Shown piece after piece: positions 7,890-9,391 of a stretch of DNA of 9,391 bases. The stretch's first letter is position 1. Each line of letters opens with the position of its first letter. Origin of the DNA: Methylothermaceae bacterium (GTDB lineage Bacteria > Pseudomonadota > Gammaproteobacteria > Methylococcales > Methylothermaceae); NCBI GenBank assembly GCA_027024125.1, contig JALVSV010000448.1:1-9391 (forward strand), read 5' to 3'. The position numbers and the translations under genes were made by a program. The notes beneath the pieces were generated by a model. The model saw nothing but the letters and a program-made list of their open reading frames with translations, was not told where the DNA came from and ran no database searches.

Positions 7890-7904
7890 AATATGATCAC
7901 ACAC

Positions 7905-8070
7905 ACGGGACCCAACAGTTACCGCTGACTTTGTTATCAATAATCAGGTCCTGACTGATCATTGGCCCAGTTGCAAGAAGAGACGATCGCCGTCGAGGGC
8001 ACCTACGACACCTGGGATTACCATCGCCACATCGCCCATAGAAACGCCAGTTCATCCGGTACATCCATAC
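7905..8070 (+). pseudogene. Probable remnant of an IS5-family transposase core
   Basis: Two adjoining plus-strand frames give 'VTADFVINNQVLTD' (from about 7918) and, after a one-base shift, 'LAQLQEETIAVEGTYDTWDYHRHIAHRNA' (7965-8051). Together these resemble the IS5-family pattern 'xVxAxLTxxxVxDxxxLPDLLxQ...VxGDGAYDTxxCHxAIAxRGA', in which the Asp of 'GAYDT' is catalytic; here it reads 'GTYDT'. TGA at 7956-7958 and TAG soon after 8070 close the frame, and neither the N-terminal nor C-terminal part is recognisable nearby, so it is a fossil. The match is by eye and short. It may be the core of the element whose possible left end lies at 6685, split by the IS481 insertion (inference). Confidence 0.4.
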
Positions 8071-8298
8071 ATTAGGCTGGGCAGGCCAGAGGGGGGTGAG
8101 TTTCATGTGTATCGGGCGCTCTGGAAAAGTACCCGACAATGCCAAAGGCGTGATACAGCGAGCTGTTAGACAGAGTGAGTTCGCCTCATGAATAAAAATT
8201 GGCGACCATTTCGGCCATTGTACCACCATGCTTCAACATTTGTTCATTATTAAAGATACGCAATTACCGGAAGAACCCAAAGAATTAAACCCAATGAT
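8071..8298. other. Unassigned spacer between IS remnants
   Basis: Roughly 230 bases between the IS5-like fragment and the IS200/IS605 right end. Frames on both strands give no recognisable protein, and a minus-strand open frame that crosses this region (7897-8229) looks like a shadow of decayed sequence. It is probably degraded IS flank or the tail of the IS5-like transposase. Confidence 0.4.
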
Positions 8299-8306
8299 TG
8301 AATACT

Positions 8307-8327
8307 CCACCGGCTAGAAGCCGGTGG
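8307..8327 (-). repeat. IS200/IS605 right-end hairpin
   Basis: A perfect 8-bp stem, CCACCGGC (8307-8314) and GCCGGTGG (8320-8327), with loop TAGAA. A GC-rich stem with a small loop just inside the element's 3' end is the structure TnpA recognises in this family. Confidence 0.75.
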
Positions 8328-8336
8328 CTTCATGTT

Positions 8337-8391
8337 CCGACTGGAAGTCGGTTTTGTCGGCTAAAGCCAACCAGCTCGGGCCTTATGGCCC
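8337..8391 (-). terminator. Three stem-loops after and over the tnpA stop
   Basis: Between the end hairpin and tnpA are three more stems: CCGACT/AGTCGG at 8337-8342 and 8346-8351 (loop GGA), GGCT/AGCC at 8359-8362 and 8365-8368, and GGGCC/GGCCC at 8378-8382 and 8387-8391 (loop TTAT, covering the tnpA stop). None is followed by a clear U-run in the minus direction, so a terminator or anti-readthrough role is possible but unproven. Confidence 0.4.
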
Positions 8392-8817
8392 TTCGCCTTC
8401 AACTCGGAAATCCGTATCATCTTCATGATACTGATGCTCAATGTACTCTTTGATCACTTCATCCGTTACATTGCCGCTGCTGCAACAAAAATACCCACGA
8501 GCCCACACATGCCTTCTCCAATACACTTTCCTCAAATTGGCAAATTCCTGCAGAAGCCTATAGGAACTCTTTCCCTTCAGTCGCTGCACAAATCGACTGA
8601 TCGTCAACTGGGGCAGAATCGACACAAACAGATGCACATGCTCCTTCGAGATATGGCCCTTCAATATTTCTACATCGCTATCCCGGCAGACTTGGCGGAT
8701 CAACTCCCGAACTCGTACGCTATCCTCCGCACGCAGCACCGGTTTCCTGTACTTCGTGACCCAGACCAGATGAAGGTGTATCTCAAAAACTGTGTGCGAA
8801 CCATGCCGATATCCCAT
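8383..8817 (-). CDS. tnpA: IS200/IS605 family Y1 transposase TnpA
   Basis: A 144-residue, apparently full-length TnpA. The HUH metal-binding motif is 'HISKEHVHLFVSI' (the HVH at about residues 60-62), and the nucleophile is the Tyr in 'NVTDEVIKEYIEHQY' (about 125). Typical family stretches are present: 'FEIHLHLVWVTKYRKPVL' at the start, 'ISRFVQRLKGKSSYRLLQEF' in the middle, and 'VWARGYFCCSSGNVTDE' before the Tyr. The enzyme cuts and rejoins single-stranded DNA at the element's hairpin ends as a dimer. The ATG at 8817 follows GAGAG, a modest Shine-Dalgarno. The stop codon (8385-8383) lies inside a stem-loop. All key residues look intact, so the element may still be active, in contrast to the wrecked neighbours. 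TnpA-only elements of this kind are usually weakly expressed. Confidence 0.92.
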   Translation of the reverse strand: MGYRHGSHTVFEIHLHLVWVTKYRKPVLRAEDSVRVRELIRQVCRDSDVEILKGHISKEHVHLFVSILPQLTISRFVQRLKGKSSYRLLQEFANLRKVYWRRHVWARGYFCCSSGNVTDEVIKEYIEHQYHEDDTDFRVEGEGP

Positions 8818-8868
8818 GCTCTCAGTTTAACGCCTCATCACAATATGCTGAAGCTGTCACCTGAAGGC

Positions 8869-8884
8869 GAGGGATTTAACCCTC
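8869..8884 (-). repeat. IS200/IS605 left-end hairpin candidate
   Basis: GAGGG (8869-8873) pairs with CCCTC (8880-8884) around loop ATTTAA, about 50 bases upstream of the tnpA start. Position and size suit the left-end structure of IS200-type elements. Confidence 0.55.
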
Positions 8885-8899
8885 CCAAAGTGGGACAAT

Positions 8900-9220
8900 A
8901 AGCTGTAAGTTGTGTCCCTTTGCCCTCATACCGGCTGGGGTTGTCCATCCCTATATAGTCACTTTATCATTAAGTATAGACATTACCTAACGAACGATAG
9001 CGCCCTTCCTCGACGTTTTTCTATTGCAAAGAAGGCAAATTTTTATGCGCCAGGAGGCAATCCAGCGCAATATCCAGCCTCTTCCATTGAATCAGCCATG
9101 AGTCTCCAACGGAGCCTCAAAACACACCTTCCCGGAGAAACCGGATCCATAGTGTTGGCTACAGAAACATTTGCGATGACAACAAAATGTCAAGAGTTAT
9201 AACTGAATCTGGTGTATGAG
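8900..9220. other. Intergenic stretch without a recognisable gene
   Basis: About 320 bases of fairly AT-rich DNA between the IS200-type element and the IS256-type element. Only short frames occur, for example a plus-strand one ending at 9202 whose start and composition give no family resemblance. I see no tRNA, clear terminator or riboswitch. It may be old chromosomal DNA or decayed IS flank. Confidence 0.45.
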
Positions 9221-9221
9221 C

Positions 9222-9391
9222 AGAGATTGAAAAGGGCGGTGTACCCTGTTGAAATCGGTTTGTTAAGAACTGAAAACCAACAGAAGAGGTACGCCACCAT
9301 GAGCAAAGATAGCGTAGTTGAGTTTCGTACAGCAGAGTCTATAGACGATCCATTGACTGAATTGTTGAGGCAGGGAGCGAAGCGGTTGATA
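9222..9391 (+). mobile_element. Left end of an IS256-family element (continues past window)
   Basis: The DNA from about GAGATTGAAAAGGGCGGTGT (9222-9241) up to the transposase start has the size and position of an IS256-type left end and leader. The exact inverted repeat cannot be confirmed because the other end is outside the window. Confidence 0.5.
9299..9391 (+). CDS. IS256-family (mutator-type) transposase, N-terminal 31 residues
   Basis: The plus-strand frame from ATG at 9299 stays open to the edge. Its start 'MSKDSVVEFRTAES' followed by 'DDPLTELLRQGAKRLI' matches the usual N-terminus of IS256/mutator transposases ('...DPLTELLRxGARxLI...AVEAE'). AGAGG about 10 bases upstream could serve as ribosome binding site. 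The family uses a DDE active site with an inserted helical domain; none of that is inside the window, so intactness cannot be judged. It diverges from the IS200-type element on the opposite strand. Confidence 0.8.
   Translation, partial: MSKDSVVEFRTAESIDDPLTELLRQGAKRLI

Larger units (their letters stand above)
6690..7918 (-). mobile_element. Degenerate IS481-family insertion sequence (ends approximate)
   Basis: This is the extent inferred around the broken IS481-type transposase. Both proposed tips begin TGTTG when read inward (plus strand at about 6690; minus strand at about 7918), and IS481 elements usually begin TGT. The inner bases do not match well and no target-site duplication is evident, so the boundaries are tentative. 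The element points the same way as the downstream operon. Confidence 0.4.
8299..8897 (-). mobile_element. IS200/IS605-family element, TnpA only (ends approximate)
   Basis: An HUH/Y1 transposase gene is flanked by subterminal hairpins as in this family: a strong one 3' of tnpA (8307-8327) and a weaker one 5' of it (8869-8884). In tnpA orientation the right end reads GGTGGAGTATTCAAT after the hairpin and the left end lies near the TTATTGTCCCAC string around 8890-8905. Such elements move as single strands, leave no target duplication and insert 3' of a short AT-rich tetra- or pentanucleotide. Exact cleavage sites cannot be fixed without an empty-site comparison. There is no tnpB accessory gene. 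Confidence 0.75.

Noticed and set aside
7897..8229. Minus-strand open frame of 110 codons between the IS481 and IS200-type elements
   Set aside because: Translation rich in Pro, Arg, Cys and Trp with no known motif; the opposite strand carries the IS5-like fragment.
8300..8400. CRISPR-like or clustered palindromic repeats
   Set aside because: The stems differ in sequence and spacing; they are better explained as the right end of the IS200/IS605 element.
8425..8901. Plus-strand open frame of 158 codons over tnpA
   Set aside because: Shadow of the well-conserved TnpA on the minus strand.
9010..9080. Possible cyclic-di-GMP or other riboswitch around the GCAAAGAAGGCAAA and CCAGGAGGC strings
   Set aside because: The conserved core and paired stems of known riboswitch classes are not present, and there is no downstream gene other than a transposase.
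8912..9202. Plus-strand open frame of 96 codons
   Set aside because: No ribosome binding site at the proposed start, no recognisable motif, and it lies in AT-rich IS-flanking DNA.

Overview
The window looks like a chromosomal segment of a Gram-negative bacterium, probably a gammaproteobacterium. The first two thirds is GC-rich and codes for proteins of the outer membrane and periplasm. One of them is a PrsT-type TPR lipoprotein, a family tied to PEP-CTERM/exosortase genomes. A methanotroph-like or sulfur-oxidiser-like host would fit, but the sequence alone does not settle the genus.

Positions 1-6645 hold four tightly packed minus-strand genes, transcribed from right to left. First is a 923-residue TPR lipoprotein (prsT-like). 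Next is a 773-residue RND/MMPL-family membrane exporter. Then comes a LolA-like 'outer membrane lipoprotein-sorting' protein, and last a GT1/MGT-type glycosyltransferase that runs off the left edge. Junctions are 3 bp, an 11-bp overlap, and 7 bp, which argues for one transcript and translational coupling. The likely theme is export or trafficking of a lipid or glycolipid from the inner membrane through the periplasm, with the TPR lipoprotein as an outer-membrane-anchored scaffold. The cargo cannot be read from the sequence. No exosortase or PEP-CTERM substrate gene lies in the window.

Positions 6646-9391 are an insertion-sequence graveyard bordering the operon promoter region. From left to right it contains: a minus-strand IS481-family transposase broken by a frameshift, a nonsense codon, a 12-bp tandem duplication and a roughly 72-bp structured insert at the second catalytic aspartate; a short plus-strand remnant that resembles the core of an IS5-family transposase; an apparently intact IS200/IS605-type element with TnpA and terminal hairpins but no TnpB; and the start of an IS256-family transposase that leaves the window on the right.

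I saw no tRNA, rRNA, CRISPR array or riboswitch. The most interesting points are the composition of the membrane-trafficking operon, the proximity of IS sequence to its first gene, and the small hairpin-bearing insert inside the IS481 transposase.
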